Shown here: positions 1 through 5,437 of the stretch, in pieces
How the letters are laid out: the number at the start of each line of letters is the position of its first letter
Numbering within the stretch: the stretch's first letter is position 1
NCBI GenBank assembly: GCA_018814945.1
Contig: JAHIYT010000135.1
Span: 1-7,639, forward strand
DNA: 7,639 bases
From: Patescibacteria group bacterium
Lineage (GTDB): Bacteria; Patescibacteriota; Gracilibacteria; UM-FILTER-43-11
Reading direction: 5' to 3'
The notes under the pieces: model-generated
What the model was told of the DNA's origin: nothing
What the model saw: the letters and a program-made list of their open reading frames with translations, nothing else
Databases searched by the model: none
Made by a program: the position numbers and the translations under genes

Positions 1-212
1 CAATGGAAATTCGAAACCGACTCGATAAAGGAGATAGGCTCGACATCATAACTCCAACTAAGAACATAGCAATAACTCTCAACTCATTCCAGAATGCAAA
101 AAATGGAGAAGAGATAGATGTAGCACACGCTGGGCAACAGTTTTCCATTGTTTTTGAAGTTCCTGAAAAAGTTGAGGAAGGATTTATTGTAAGAAAGAGA
201 CTGAAAACTTGA
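1..212 (+). CDS. U32-family peptidase / tRNA-modification protein, C-terminal end (5' truncated by window)
   Basis: Only the last 69 or so residues are present. The frame is already open at base 1, so the ATG at 3 is probably an internal Met and not the start. The piece reads RNRLDKGDRLDIITP, then a beta-rich stretch with EEIDVAHAGQ, ending VRKRLKT and TGA at 210-212. This matches the small beta-barrel domain at the C-terminus of the U32 family (Peptidase_U32_C), as in E. coli YegQ/TrhP, where an RN-x-F/L-x-x-GD segment is typical. Family members are annotated as collagenase-like proteases, but several (TrhP, RlhA) are needed for hydroxylation of tRNA or 23S rRNA, so a proteolytic role should not be assumed. 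The catalytic part lies outside the window. The stop codon is inside the left arm of the following palindrome. Confidence 0.72.
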   Translation, partial: MEIRNRLDKGDRLDIITPTKNIAITLNSFQNAKNGEEIDVAHAGQQFSIVFEVPEKVEEGFIVRKRLKT

Positions 213-257
213 AAATCTGAAAACTAAATACACAGTTTTCAAGTTTTCAGATTTTCA
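201..257. repeat. AT-rich palindrome with two alternative hairpin registers
   Basis: Two mutually exclusive stems can be read directly. One pairs 210-225 with 242-257 (16 bp, no mismatch, 16-nt loop). The other pairs 201-216 with 235-250 (15 Watson-Crick pairs plus one G-U, 18-nt loop). The ambiguity arises because each arm contains repeated words (GAAAACT on the left, AGTTTTC on the right). The left arm covers the last codons and the TGA of the U32 gene. There is no run of T after the stem, so it is not a classical Rho-independent terminator, although it could still stop transcription or protect the 3' end. It resembles the palindromes at 779-835 and 1922-2007 in build but not in sequence. 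Confidence 0.75.
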
Positions 258-320
258 TAAATAGTTAAAGCAAGGGAATTTTACAGGATTAATGCTACGA
301 AATTGTATGCCCTAGAACCC

Positions 321-349
321 TTGACATCTCTTGACAGTAGGTGTAGACT
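321..349 (+). promoter_or_regulatory. Sigma70-like promoter of the 78-aa gene
   Basis: A consensus TTGACA (321-326) is followed after 17 nt by TAGACT (344-349), which matches TATAAT at 4 of 6 positions. The predicted transcript would start near 356 and give a leader of about 20 nt before the ATG at 377. A second TTGACA lies at 331-336, giving the local direct repeat TTGACATCTCTTGACA, but no good -10 lies 16-18 nt after it. Confidence 0.5.
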
Positions 350-376
350 CCTCCGCGAAATTTAAGTTACCTTCTT

Positions 377-613
377 ATGAACGTTGCCCCAAGCGCTCCA
401 AAGCAGACTCCTGTTCCATCTATGGAACTTGGTTCTGGCTCACCACTCCAAAGGCTTAATATATTTAAGACAATTGGAAATGCCATTGGTCTTGAGACTT
501 ATCAAGTACCTGACAGAACAAGGGATTGTATTAAAGCATTGGCTCCTAACCTAAGAGAAAAATTTGGAAAGGTTTTTGGAACAAATAGAGCTGAAGCACC
601 GTCTGCTGCATAA
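377..613 (+). CDS. Hypothetical small protein, 78 aa
   Basis: I do not recognise the family. The protein has low-complexity ends: a Pro/Ser/Ala-rich start (MNVAPSAPKQTPVPS) and an Ala-rich tail (AEAPSAA). Between them, roughly residues 24-70, lies a segment with many basic residues (QRLNIFKTIGNAIGL, then DRTRDCIKALAPNLREKFGKVFG) that could form one or two amphipathic helices. There is no signal peptide, clear TM segment or known motif. Support for a real gene is a decent promoter about 30 nt upstream, a terminator-like hairpin shortly after the TAA stop, and no competing ORF on either strand here. The start has no Shine-Dalgarno sequence, like others in this window. Spurious translation remains possible; alternatives include a short nucleic-acid-binding or regulatory peptide. 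Confidence 0.5.
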   Translation: MNVAPSAPKQTPVPSMELGSGSPLQRLNIFKTIGNAIGLETYQVPDRTRDCIKALAPNLREKFGKVFGTNRAEAPSAA

Positions 614-636
614 CATATTGATGATTTATTGGTCAT

Positions 637-661
637 GTGCTAAGGTATTAGCGCTCTTTTT
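637..661 (+). terminator. Candidate Rho-independent terminator after the 78-aa gene
   Basis: GTGCTAA (637-643), loop GGTA (644-647) and TTAGCGC (648-654) form a 7-bp stem containing one G-U pair. TC and five T residues (657-661) follow. The stem is short and the T-tract modest, but the position, 24 nt after the TAA of the small gene and before tRNA-Lys, fits. Confidence 0.45.
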
Positions 662-662
662 C

Positions 663-690
663 AGTAGGTCCTGCTAAGCGGGGACGTACT
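663..690 (+). other. Stem-loop immediately upstream of tRNA-Lys
   Basis: AGTA-G-GTCCT (663-672) pairs with GGGAC-G-TACT (681-690): nine pairs, one of them G-U, interrupted by a single G/G mismatch, around an 8-nt loop. It ends 4 nt before the mature tRNA 5' end, so it could be a leader element of the tRNA precursor near the RNase P site. I see no convincing promoter for the tRNA itself. Confidence 0.35.
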
Positions 691-694
691 ACTT

Positions 695-770
695 GGGTGT
701 TTAGCTCAGTTGGTAGAGCAGTAGCCTCTTAAGCTATTGGTCCTGGGTTCGAGTCCCAGAACACCCACCA
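695..770 (+). tRNA. tRNA-Lys (anticodon CTT)
   Basis: A complete cloverleaf can be drawn. The acceptor GGGTGTT (695-701) pairs with AACACCC (760-766), and the D arm is GCTC/GAGC. The anticodon stem GTAGC/GCTAT has one G-U and encloses loop CTCTTAA (726-732), with anticodon CTT at 728-730. The T arm is CTGGG-TTCGAGT-CCCAG. The discriminator is A767 and CCA is encoded at 768-770. Total length is 76 nt with no long variable arm. The gene lies 66 nt upstream of the glycosyltransferase on the same strand. Confidence 0.97.
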
Positions 771-778
771 TTATTACT

Positions 779-835
779 AATTTACAATTCACAATTTTAA
801 ATTTTAAAACGTTTGTAAATTGTAAATTGTAAATT
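779..835. repeat. AT-rich inverted repeat ending one base before the glycosyltransferase start
   Basis: The left arm 779-797 (AATTTACAATTCACAATTT) pairs with the right arm 817-835 over 19 positions with one mismatch (C790/A824). The loop is 19 nt (798-816). The right arm contains the word AATTGTA in tandem (period 7), and the left arm its complement. The arm ends at 835 and the ATG is at 837, so in an mRNA starting upstream the start codon would sit at the base of the hairpin. No T-tract follows. Confidence 0.75.
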
Positions 836-836
836 T

Positions 837-1934
837 ATGAGTAATATCCTCTTCTACACAGACACACCTAATATTGGTGGAGCAGAAAAGCAAATGCTCT
901 TACTTGCCAAATATCTCAATCGTAAAGGATATGAGGTTAGTTTAGCCTATGGTGCATATAGCAAGATTGCCAGAATGCATGACGATTTCGAAAAATGGTG
1001 TAAAGAAGTTTACGTTCTACCCACCATTCACAAGCATGACCCACGTCATTATTCTCGTCTGAAACAAGTTTTAAAATCAGGTAACTTCGATCTGATTCAT
1101 ATCCATCTCTGGAATCCGGGCTCTTGTCGTTATGCATTTTTTGCAGCACATCATCTCAACATTCCAATCGTCACAACCGAACACGACCCATTCGAACTTA
1201 CTGGAATCAAGCGTCTGATCAAAAAGAACTGCATACAAAAAACAGAGCAAACAATTGCAATAAGTTCACCTAATTTTAGACTGCTTGACGAGTATTTCAA
1301 CATTCCAGAAAAACGGCTTACAGTAGTACATAACGGCATTGAAATAGACAAGTTTTTGGACAACAATATCTCCGCAAAACTACCTGTCCAAGATGGTGAC
1401 ATAATAGTCACATGTATAGCCGAACTTCACCCTCGGAAAGGTCATAAATATCTACTTGAAGCATTTAGAAAATTAGAAATTGAAGCTCCACGTCTCAAGT
1501 TAATTTTAGTTGGTACAGGTCCTGATGAATATGAACTCAAAGAAAAATATTCTGATTTACCAAGCGTCAAATTTCTTGGATGGCGAGATGATATTGAGCA
1601 AATACTAAAAGCTTCCGACATATTCATCCTCCCTTCTCTCAACGAAGCATTTGGTTTGGTAATACTGGAGGCTATGGCAAGTGGTACGGTAGCAATCGCA
1701 ACTAATACTGGTGGTACAGTCGATATTATTCAGAACGGAAAGTCCGGGTACTTAATACCACCTGCAAGTAGTGGGAAGATTATTGAAACTATCTTCACCA
1801 TTCTCCAAAACCCCGACCAAAAACGTGATATAGAAAAAGCTGCTTTGCGGCGCGTGCAGGAACATTTTACTGCAGAAAGAATGACAGAAGGAATAATCGA
1901 AGTTTATAATTCTATTACAAGATTCCAAGATTAG
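837..1934 (+). CDS. GT4-family (GT-B fold) glycosyltransferase, 365 aa
   Basis: This is a complete retaining glycosyltransferase of the usual length, probably moving a sugar from a nucleotide sugar onto a cell-envelope glycan or lipid at the cytoplasmic face of the membrane. The N-terminal Rossmann domain opens with NILFYTDTPNIGGAEK, whose GGAE loop (residues 14-17) is typical of GT4. The central VVHNGIEIDKF (about 163-173) precedes the C-terminal nucleotide-binding domain: HPRKGHKYLLEAF with the diphosphate-binding R/K pair at 200-201, LILVGTGPDEYEL, and then ILPSLNEAFGLVILEAMASG. The last holds the EX7E motif at E270/E278. There are no TM segments. Donor and acceptor cannot be read from the sequence. 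The ATG at 837 is chosen because the N-terminal beta strand begins at once; there is no Shine-Dalgarno sequence. The final codons and TAG overlap the left arm of the next palindrome. Confidence 0.93.
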   Translation: MSNILFYTDTPNIGGAEKQMLLLAKYLNRKGYEVSLAYGAYSKIARMHDDFEKWCKEVYVLPTIHKHDPRHYSRLKQVLKSGNFDLIHIHLWNPGSCRYAFFAAHHLNIPIVTTEHDPFELTGIKRLIKKNCIQKTEQTIAISSPNFRLLDEYFNIPEKRLTVVHNGIEIDKFLDNNISAKLPVQDGDIIVTCIAELHPRKGHKYLLEAFRKLEIEAPRLKLILVGTGPDEYELKEKYSDLPSVKFLGWRDDIEQILKASDIFILPSLNEAFGLVILEAMASGTVAIATNTGGTVDIIQNGKSGYLIPPASSGKIIETIFTILQNPDQKRDIEKAALRRVQEHFTAERMTEGIIEVYNSITRFQD

Positions 1935-2007
1935 CTATTACAAGATTATTTTTGATATAGAAATACATTAATTAATCTTGTAATCTTGTAATAATTAATC
2001 TTGGAAT
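1912..2007. repeat. Long AT-rich inverted repeat with direct repeats, between glycosyltransferase and methyltransferase
   Basis: Positions 1922-1948 pair with 1981-2007 over 27 positions: 25 Watson-Crick pairs, one G-U (1934/1995) and one mismatch (1935/1994). The loop is 32 nt. The 13-mer CTATTACAAGATT occurs twice (1912-1924 and 1935-1947), and the right side carries ATCTTGTA in tandem (1975-1990), so register slippage is possible. The left arm includes the 3' end and TAG stop (1932-1934) of the upstream gene. The right arm ends 5 nt before the next ATG. Confidence 0.8.
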
Positions 2008-2012
2008 AAAAA

Positions 2013-2582
2013 ATGGCTGAAAGCACAATCTTTTTATTACTCGCAGGAATAGGAATAACAGTAATATTGTATGTCCTTAATATAACTTGGATTCATCCAA
2101 TTTTTATTATCATAGTACTTGGCCTTTTGATCCTTCCTGGCATCTATGCAGCTATCATAGGTGGACCATTTGTGCCATCCAGTAGAAAACGCCACAAAAC
2201 GATGATATCTCTCGCAGATTTAGATCCTACCGACACTCTCTATGACATTGGATGTGGTGATGGTCGTTTGGTTTTCTCTTCCGCACCTTTCGTTAAAAGG
2301 GCGATTGGATACGAACTTTCAGTTCCGTTATATTTATTCGCAAAATTCAGATCCTTATTCAATTCCAAAAAAGCTACAATCCGTTATGGAAATATTTGGA
2401 AACAAAATTACAAAGATGCCGACGTTATATTTTGCTACTTACTCCCAGGTTCTATGAAAAGATTCTACAAAGAAATTTGGCCAACATTAAAAACAGGAAC
2501 TAGAGTAGTATCCAATGCTTTCCAGATACACGACATAAAACCAATTAAAAAAGAGGACAAGGTTTATTTATACAAAAAATAA
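2013..2582 (+). CDS. Membrane-anchored class I SAM-dependent methyltransferase, FAM173/ATPSCKMT-like, 189 aa
   Basis: Two hydrophobic helices (about residues 5-23 and 28-50) anchor a Rossmann methyltransferase domain. After them come GGPFVPSSRKRH (50-61), motif I as YDIGCGDGR (77-85), the ribose-binding acidic residue in GYELS (E101), DADVIFCYLLP (135-145, motif IV region) and a TRVVSNAF strand (163-170). The order TM anchor, G-x-PFVPS, D-I-G-x-GDGR, G-Y-E-L is that of the FAM173 family. The eukaryotic members ATPSCKMT and ANTKMT methylate lysines of ATP synthase subunit c and the adenine nucleotide translocase; the bacterial substrate is not known to me. The ATG at 2013 is required to keep the first TM segment. 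GGA at 2003-2005 is only a weak Shine-Dalgarno candidate. The gene may be cotranscribed with the glycosyltransferase, with a palindrome between them. Confidence 0.82.
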   Translation: MAESTIFLLLAGIGITVILYVLNITWIHPIFIIIVLGLLILPGIYAAIIGGPFVPSSRKRHKTMISLADLDPTDTLYDIGCGDGRLVFSSAPFVKRAIGYELSVPLYLFAKFRSLFNSKKATIRYGNIWKQNYKDADVIFCYLLPGSMKRFYKEIWPTLKTGTRVVSNAFQIHDIKPIKKEDKVYLYKK

Positions 2583-3809
2583 TTAATTGGCCAGCGTTTC
2601 CTTTTCCCTTTCCTTTTCCATTGCTTCATTAATAATTCTAAAAAATTCTTCTTCATCATCAAGTTTTATAAGGTCTTCACCAGACATGCCAATAGAATCC
2701 AAAAACATAAGTATTCTTTCACGTGCACCCATATCTGAATAAAATGGGTTGGATTGGCCAATGCAAACTTCTGAGTCGCGAATCATTTGGGATTCGATAT
2801 TCATTTGGGTAAACCTCAGCCCTGCTTCTCTGAATCTATCAAGGGTCATAAGCTTTTCTCTTTCCATCATACGGGCTAGTACAATCTGCCCTTCTGCAGC
2901 AAAAGGGATTTGAGGACCAATACTTGGCAGTACCCCAGGTGTACAGATATTTTCAATTTTGTGAACAGGGCCATCATGAACATTACACCAAATCATCCTC
3001 ATCTCCATACGTTTAATTTCATCTTCATATACTCTCTTTGGATTAGCAAGCGCCTTAGGAAAACCCTCTATAGGAAGCCATATATTAGGTAAATCTACAC
3101 CTCTTTCCATTGCCGCCAGCAAATGGGTAAACAGAAAAGTTCTAACCTTCATCTGATTTGGATGCTCAATCATGTCTATACGAGAAAGTACTTCAAGCTC
3201 TTCTTCGGTAAAAATCTTCGGCCATGATTGTCTGACTCTTATATAATTTTTAACAGCTTTTTCAAAACCGCGTCCATGTAGCGTCATCATATTATGCCAA
3301 TTATCCGCAGTCTTAATACATTTAATTTCAAAAGGCTCATTTCTAAGTCTGGTATAGAGTTCAGGATTTCTTTCCGGTTTGGACAGAGAAAAGTCCTTTG
3401 AAAGTGCTCTTATCCTATCGACACAATATTCCGCTTCGTATTTTCCAAGCCCAAGTTCTATCAGCTTTTTTCTGGTATCTTCAGACATCCTTACATAATG
3501 TTCACTGCATGTTGGTTTCTGCTGGCATCCAATTGGACAACCTTCACCATATCCGTCCTCAAGGAGATCATGTCCACGTGCAATTATTTCAATAATTAAT
3601 GGGTCAATATCAGTAAGTATCAAAGGACAAATTTCTCTAACACGATTAATTATCAGCTCAGTTAGCCTTGGCACCTCCTCTAAATGAGTATCTACAAATC
3701 TATGGCGGTTGCCAGTCGTGATACTTTTAGTTTTTCGCTTTTGGTCTTTAAATTGCACCCTAAGGTGCTCCTTAAAACCATCCATGATTTCAGATTGGGT
3801 TGAGGGCAT
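2583..3809 (-). CDS. SpoT/MESH1-type HD-domain (p)ppGpp hydrolase-like protein, 408 aa
   Basis: The N-terminal half carries the metal and catalytic pattern of RelA/SpoT-type HD hydrolases: H42 in THLEEVPRLTEL, H80-D81 with E84-D85 in ARGHDLLED, and D169/N173 in KTADNWHNMMTL (compare KLADRLHNMRTL in Rel). The expected activity is removal of the 3'-pyrophosphate of (p)ppGpp or a related nucleotide; this is inference from motifs. No synthetase, TGS or ACT domain is seen. An unusual insertion directly after ED has C91, C95, C101 and H104 (CPIGC-x5-C-x2-H), a possible metal site. The C-terminal part (about residues 200-408) is unfamiliar and ends in a Glu/Lys-rich helix. A longer frame could begin at TTG 3836, but the promoter -10 lies inside that extension, so I choose the ATG at 3807-3809. 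The gene abuts the methyltransferase stop with no gap. Confidence 0.72.
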   Translation of the reverse strand: MPSTQSEIMDGFKEHLRVQFKDQKRKTKSITTGNRHRFVDTHLEEVPRLTELIINRVREICPLILTDIDPLIIEIIARGHDLLEDGYGEGCPIGCQQKPTCSEHYVRMSEDTRKKLIELGLGKYEAEYCVDRIRALSKDFSLSKPERNPELYTRLRNEPFEIKCIKTADNWHNMMTLHGRGFEKAVKNYIRVRQSWPKIFTEEELEVLSRIDMIEHPNQMKVRTFLFTHLLAAMERGVDLPNIWLPIEGFPKALANPKRVYEDEIKRMEMRMIWCNVHDGPVHKIENICTPGVLPSIGPQIPFAAEGQIVLARMMEREKLMTLDRFREAGLRFTQMNIESQMIRDSEVCIGQSNPFYSDMGARERILMFLDSIGMSGEDLIKLDDEEEFFRIINEAMEKEREKETLAN

Positions 3810-3824
3810 AATAAAGGGTCCAGC

Positions 3825-3853
3825 ATTGTACAACAATATGCACTAGAAGTCAA
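3825..3853 (-). promoter_or_regulatory. Sigma70-like promoter of the HD-hydrolase gene
   Basis: On the minus strand TTGACT (3848-3853) and TACAAT (3825-3830) are 17 nt apart, each 5 of 6 to consensus. Transcription would start near 3818, leaving a leader of only about 9 nt before the ATG at 3809. It is divergent from the promoter at 3865-3893, with 11 bp between the two -35 boxes. Confidence 0.62.
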
Positions 3854-3864
3854 ACTTAAAACTC

Positions 3865-3893
3865 TCGACTTAAAAGAGGACTTTACCTAGAAT
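3865..3893 (+). promoter_or_regulatory. Candidate promoter of tRNA-Ala (and possibly the downstream membrane protein)
   Basis: TCGACT (3865-3870, 4 of 6) and TAGAAT (3888-3893, 5 of 6) are separated by 17 nt. A start near 3900 would give a tRNA precursor leader of about 84 nt that includes the GC-rich repeat-like segment. Confidence 0.45.
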
Positions 3894-3903
3894 AATCCCA
3901 TGC

Positions 3904-3983
3904 GGGGCCTTAGCAGATGTGTTCGACTTTGCTCAACATGAGCACGGCCAGCCACTCGCTTCGTCTTTACTTTCCTCACTCAT
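3904..3983 (+). repeat. GC-rich leader with an 11-bp copy of the tRNA-Ala 5' end and a TTCGAC-type repeat
   Basis: GGGGCCTTAGC occurs at 3904-3914 and again, 80 bp on, as the first 11 nt of tRNA-Ala (3984-3994). Between them lie TTCGACTTTGCTCA (3922-3935) and a 5-bp hairpin TGCTC/GAGCA (3930-3934 with 3940-3944). The TTCGAC-x2-x-GCTCA pattern resembles short dispersed repeats I recall from many bacterial genomes. The words CACGGCC and ACTCGCT here recur in the leader at 6199-6262. No tRNA fold can be drawn for the 3904 copy. Confidence 0.45.
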
Positions 3984-4060
3984 GGGGCCTTAGCTCAGTT
4001 GGCTAGAGCGCTACGCTGGCAGCGTAGAGGTCAGGAGTTCAAGCCTCCTAGGCTCCACCA
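3984..4060 (+). tRNA. tRNA-Ala (anticodon GGC)
   Basis: The acceptor GGGGCCT (3984-3990) pairs with AGGCTCC and includes the G3-U70 wobble that is the identity element for alanyl-tRNA synthetase. The D arm is GCTC/GAGC. The anticodon stem CTACG/CGTAG encloses CTGGCAG (4016-4022), with anticodon GGC at 4018-4020. The T arm is AGGAG-TTCAAGC-CTCCT. Discriminator A4057 is followed by encoded CCA (4058-4060). Length is 77 nt. The next gene starts only 16 nt downstream on the same strand. Confidence 0.97.
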
Positions 4061-4076
4061 CCAAATAATCATATCT

Positions 4077-4700
4077 ATGCTAATAAATTTTTTAAATAAC
4101 CTAATTATTAAAGGAAGAATCCCATATTTTATTTGGATAAAAAAAGCTCTATTGTTTTTGGCCTTTAGCCCACTTGTTGCTTACTTCCTGCTTAATTTTC
4201 ATTATACAGAATACGGTGAACTGGGTTGGAACGTGCTCATTGCAGTAATGCTTATTCGTCCTTTGGCAGACATTTTTGCTGACTTTGGCATTCTAAAAAC
4301 ATTAGTACTTTTAAGAAAGGAGTTTGGAATTTTTTCGGGTCTTTTAATTTTTATTCATTCATATGACTTCTTCGCAAAGAAAGGGCAAAACATTTTTATT
4401 GAGATGTTCAATTCAAAATATTGGTCTTTTGATGACATATTTTTGTGGGGAATACTAGGCTTCATAATAACAATAATCCTACTTATTACATCAAATAAGA
4501 TCTCAATCAAAATTCTTAAAAAACACTGGAAAACAGTACAAAGATCGGCATATCTCCTATTTTTCTTTAGTGCAGTTCACATTGTATTGGTGAACAAACA
4601 AGAAATGTTTGAAACACTTTTTCCAGTAACAGTTGTATTAATTTTTTGGGTATTGGCTCAGTTGAATATAAAAATTTCAATCCTCAAAAAAACAGAATAA
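4077..4700 (+). CDS. MsrQ/YedZ-like ferric-reductase-type transmembrane haem protein, 207 aa
   Basis: A multi-pass membrane protein with about six hydrophobic segments (near 22-40, 52-68, 84-99, 121-139, 157-173 and 180-196). The middle resembles the ferric-reductase-like TM domain: LIRPLADIF, LLRKEFGIFSGLLIFIHSY and KKHWKTVQRSAYLLFFFSAVHIVLV. H94 and H168 fit the haem-ligand histidines of E. coli MsrQ (H91 and H164 by my alignment from memory). The third, H151 in MsrQ, aligns with Q155 here, so haem content may differ. MsrQ passes electrons from quinol or flavin to the methionine sulfoxide reductase MsrP; no MsrP-like gene is in the window, so the partner is unknown. A frame starting at TTG 3999 would run through tRNA-Ala, so I use the ATG at 4077. 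There is no Shine-Dalgarno sequence, and the stop is 3 nt from that of the convergent regulator gene. Confidence 0.72.
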   Translation: MLINFLNNLIIKGRIPYFIWIKKALLFLAFSPLVAYFLLNFHYTEYGELGWNVLIAVMLIRPLADIFADFGILKTLVLLRKEFGIFSGLLIFIHSYDFFAKKGQNIFIEMFNSKYWSFDDIFLWGILGFIITIILLITSNKISIKILKKHWKTVQRSAYLLFFFSAVHIVLVNKQEMFETLFPVTVVLIFWVLAQLNIKISILKKTE

Positions 4701-4703
4701 ACA

Positions 4704-5405
4704 CTATTCATTCTCATAAATAAACCCCCTGCCGTGTACAGTTTTTATGTGAGCACCATACTTCTTCCCTAGAGCGCTCCTAAGGTAACTAATATGTACC
4801 CTTAATGTATTGTTAGTTTCTTTTTCGTAAAGAGCTGATTCACCCCAAATTTCCTTAATTAAGTCTTCATAAGAAAGAAATCTGCCAATATTCTTAAGAA
4901 ATGTTGTTAGAATCAGAAATAAAGTTCCACTTAAATGAATCTTTTTATTGTCTATACTTACATCCTTTTTGTCCAAATCCACAGAAAGACCTTTATGAGA
5001 AAGCACGTTAGTGCTGTTGTTATCTAACGGAAATGCACGCCTGGAAAGAGCCTTAATTCTCGCAATAATTTCAGCTGGATGATATGGCTTTCTTACAAAA
5101 TCATCTACACCTACATCCAGTGCTTCCCAAGGCGTAATTTTATCAGTATCACAACCGGTTAAAATCAAAACTGGCGTAGTAACACCCTTTTTTCTAATTG
5201 CACGAACTATATCTAACCCCTGATGATCAGTTTTTTCACACGGGAAATAGTGATCACAAATAATTACATCAAATTTTTCATGCGTCAAAAGTGTCATCGA
5301 ATCCTTATAATTGTCCGCAGAAAAAATTTTCCATTTCATTTTACTTAGGACGCGCTTCAGGTCCTGAATCACTGCTGGCTCGTCATCGACTACGAATATT
5401 TTCAT
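4704..5405 (-). CDS. OmpR/PhoB-class response regulator (REC plus winged helix), 233 aa
   Basis: A full-length two-domain transcription factor. The receiver (residues 1-120) has the acidic pair D7-D8, phosphoacceptor D51 in VIICDHYFP, T83 in LILTG and K106 in VRKPY, all the residues needed for phosphorylation and switching. The C-terminal winged-helix domain (about 135-233) has HLSGTLFLILTTFL, the GRFLSYEDLIKEIWG segment, recognition helix NTLRVHISYLRSAL and the wing hairpin IKTVHGRGFIY, all standard for Trans_reg_C. It is expected to dimerise on phosphorylation and bind direct repeats. It lies 32 nt downstream of the histidine-phosphotransferase-like gene and is very probably cotranscribed with it. 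In the proposed relay it is the output. The N-terminus MKIFVVDDE fits the ATG at 5405. Confidence 0.95.
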   Translation of the reverse strand: MKIFVVDDEPAVIQDLKRVLSKMKWKIFSADNYKDSMTLLTHEKFDVIICDHYFPCEKTDHQGLDIVRAIRKKGVTTPVLILTGCDTDKITPWEALDVGVDDFVRKPYHPAEIIARIKALSRRAFPLDNNSTNVLSHKGLSVDLDKKDVSIDNKKIHLSGTLFLILTTFLKNIGRFLSYEDLIKEIWGESALYEKETNNTLRVHISYLRSALGKKYGAHIKTVHGRGFIYENE

Positions 5406-5437
5406 GATTAATTAAATTAAAAATATAAGGCAACTAT

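Noticed and set aside
210..257. Classical Rho-independent terminator after the U32 gene
   Set aside because: The stem is AT-rich and no T-tract follows it; kept as a palindromic repeat.
937..1642. Minus-strand ORFs inside the glycosyltransferase
   Set aside because: They are antisense to a clear GT4 coding sequence and show no motif of their own.
1912..2007. CRISPR array or IS end
   Set aside because: Only two direct copies with no regular spacers, no transposase and no target-site duplication seen.
3810..3836. TTG-initiated extension of the HD-hydrolase protein
   Set aside because: A good -10 box (3825-3830) lies inside the extension, so the transcript would start downstream of the TTG.
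3904..3950. Second, degenerate tRNA-Ala gene
   Set aside because: Only 11 nt match; no D, anticodon or T arm can be drawn.
3999..4076. TTG-initiated extension of the membrane protein
   Set aside because: It would translate most of tRNA-Ala; the ATG at 4077 starts a normal membrane-protein N-terminus.
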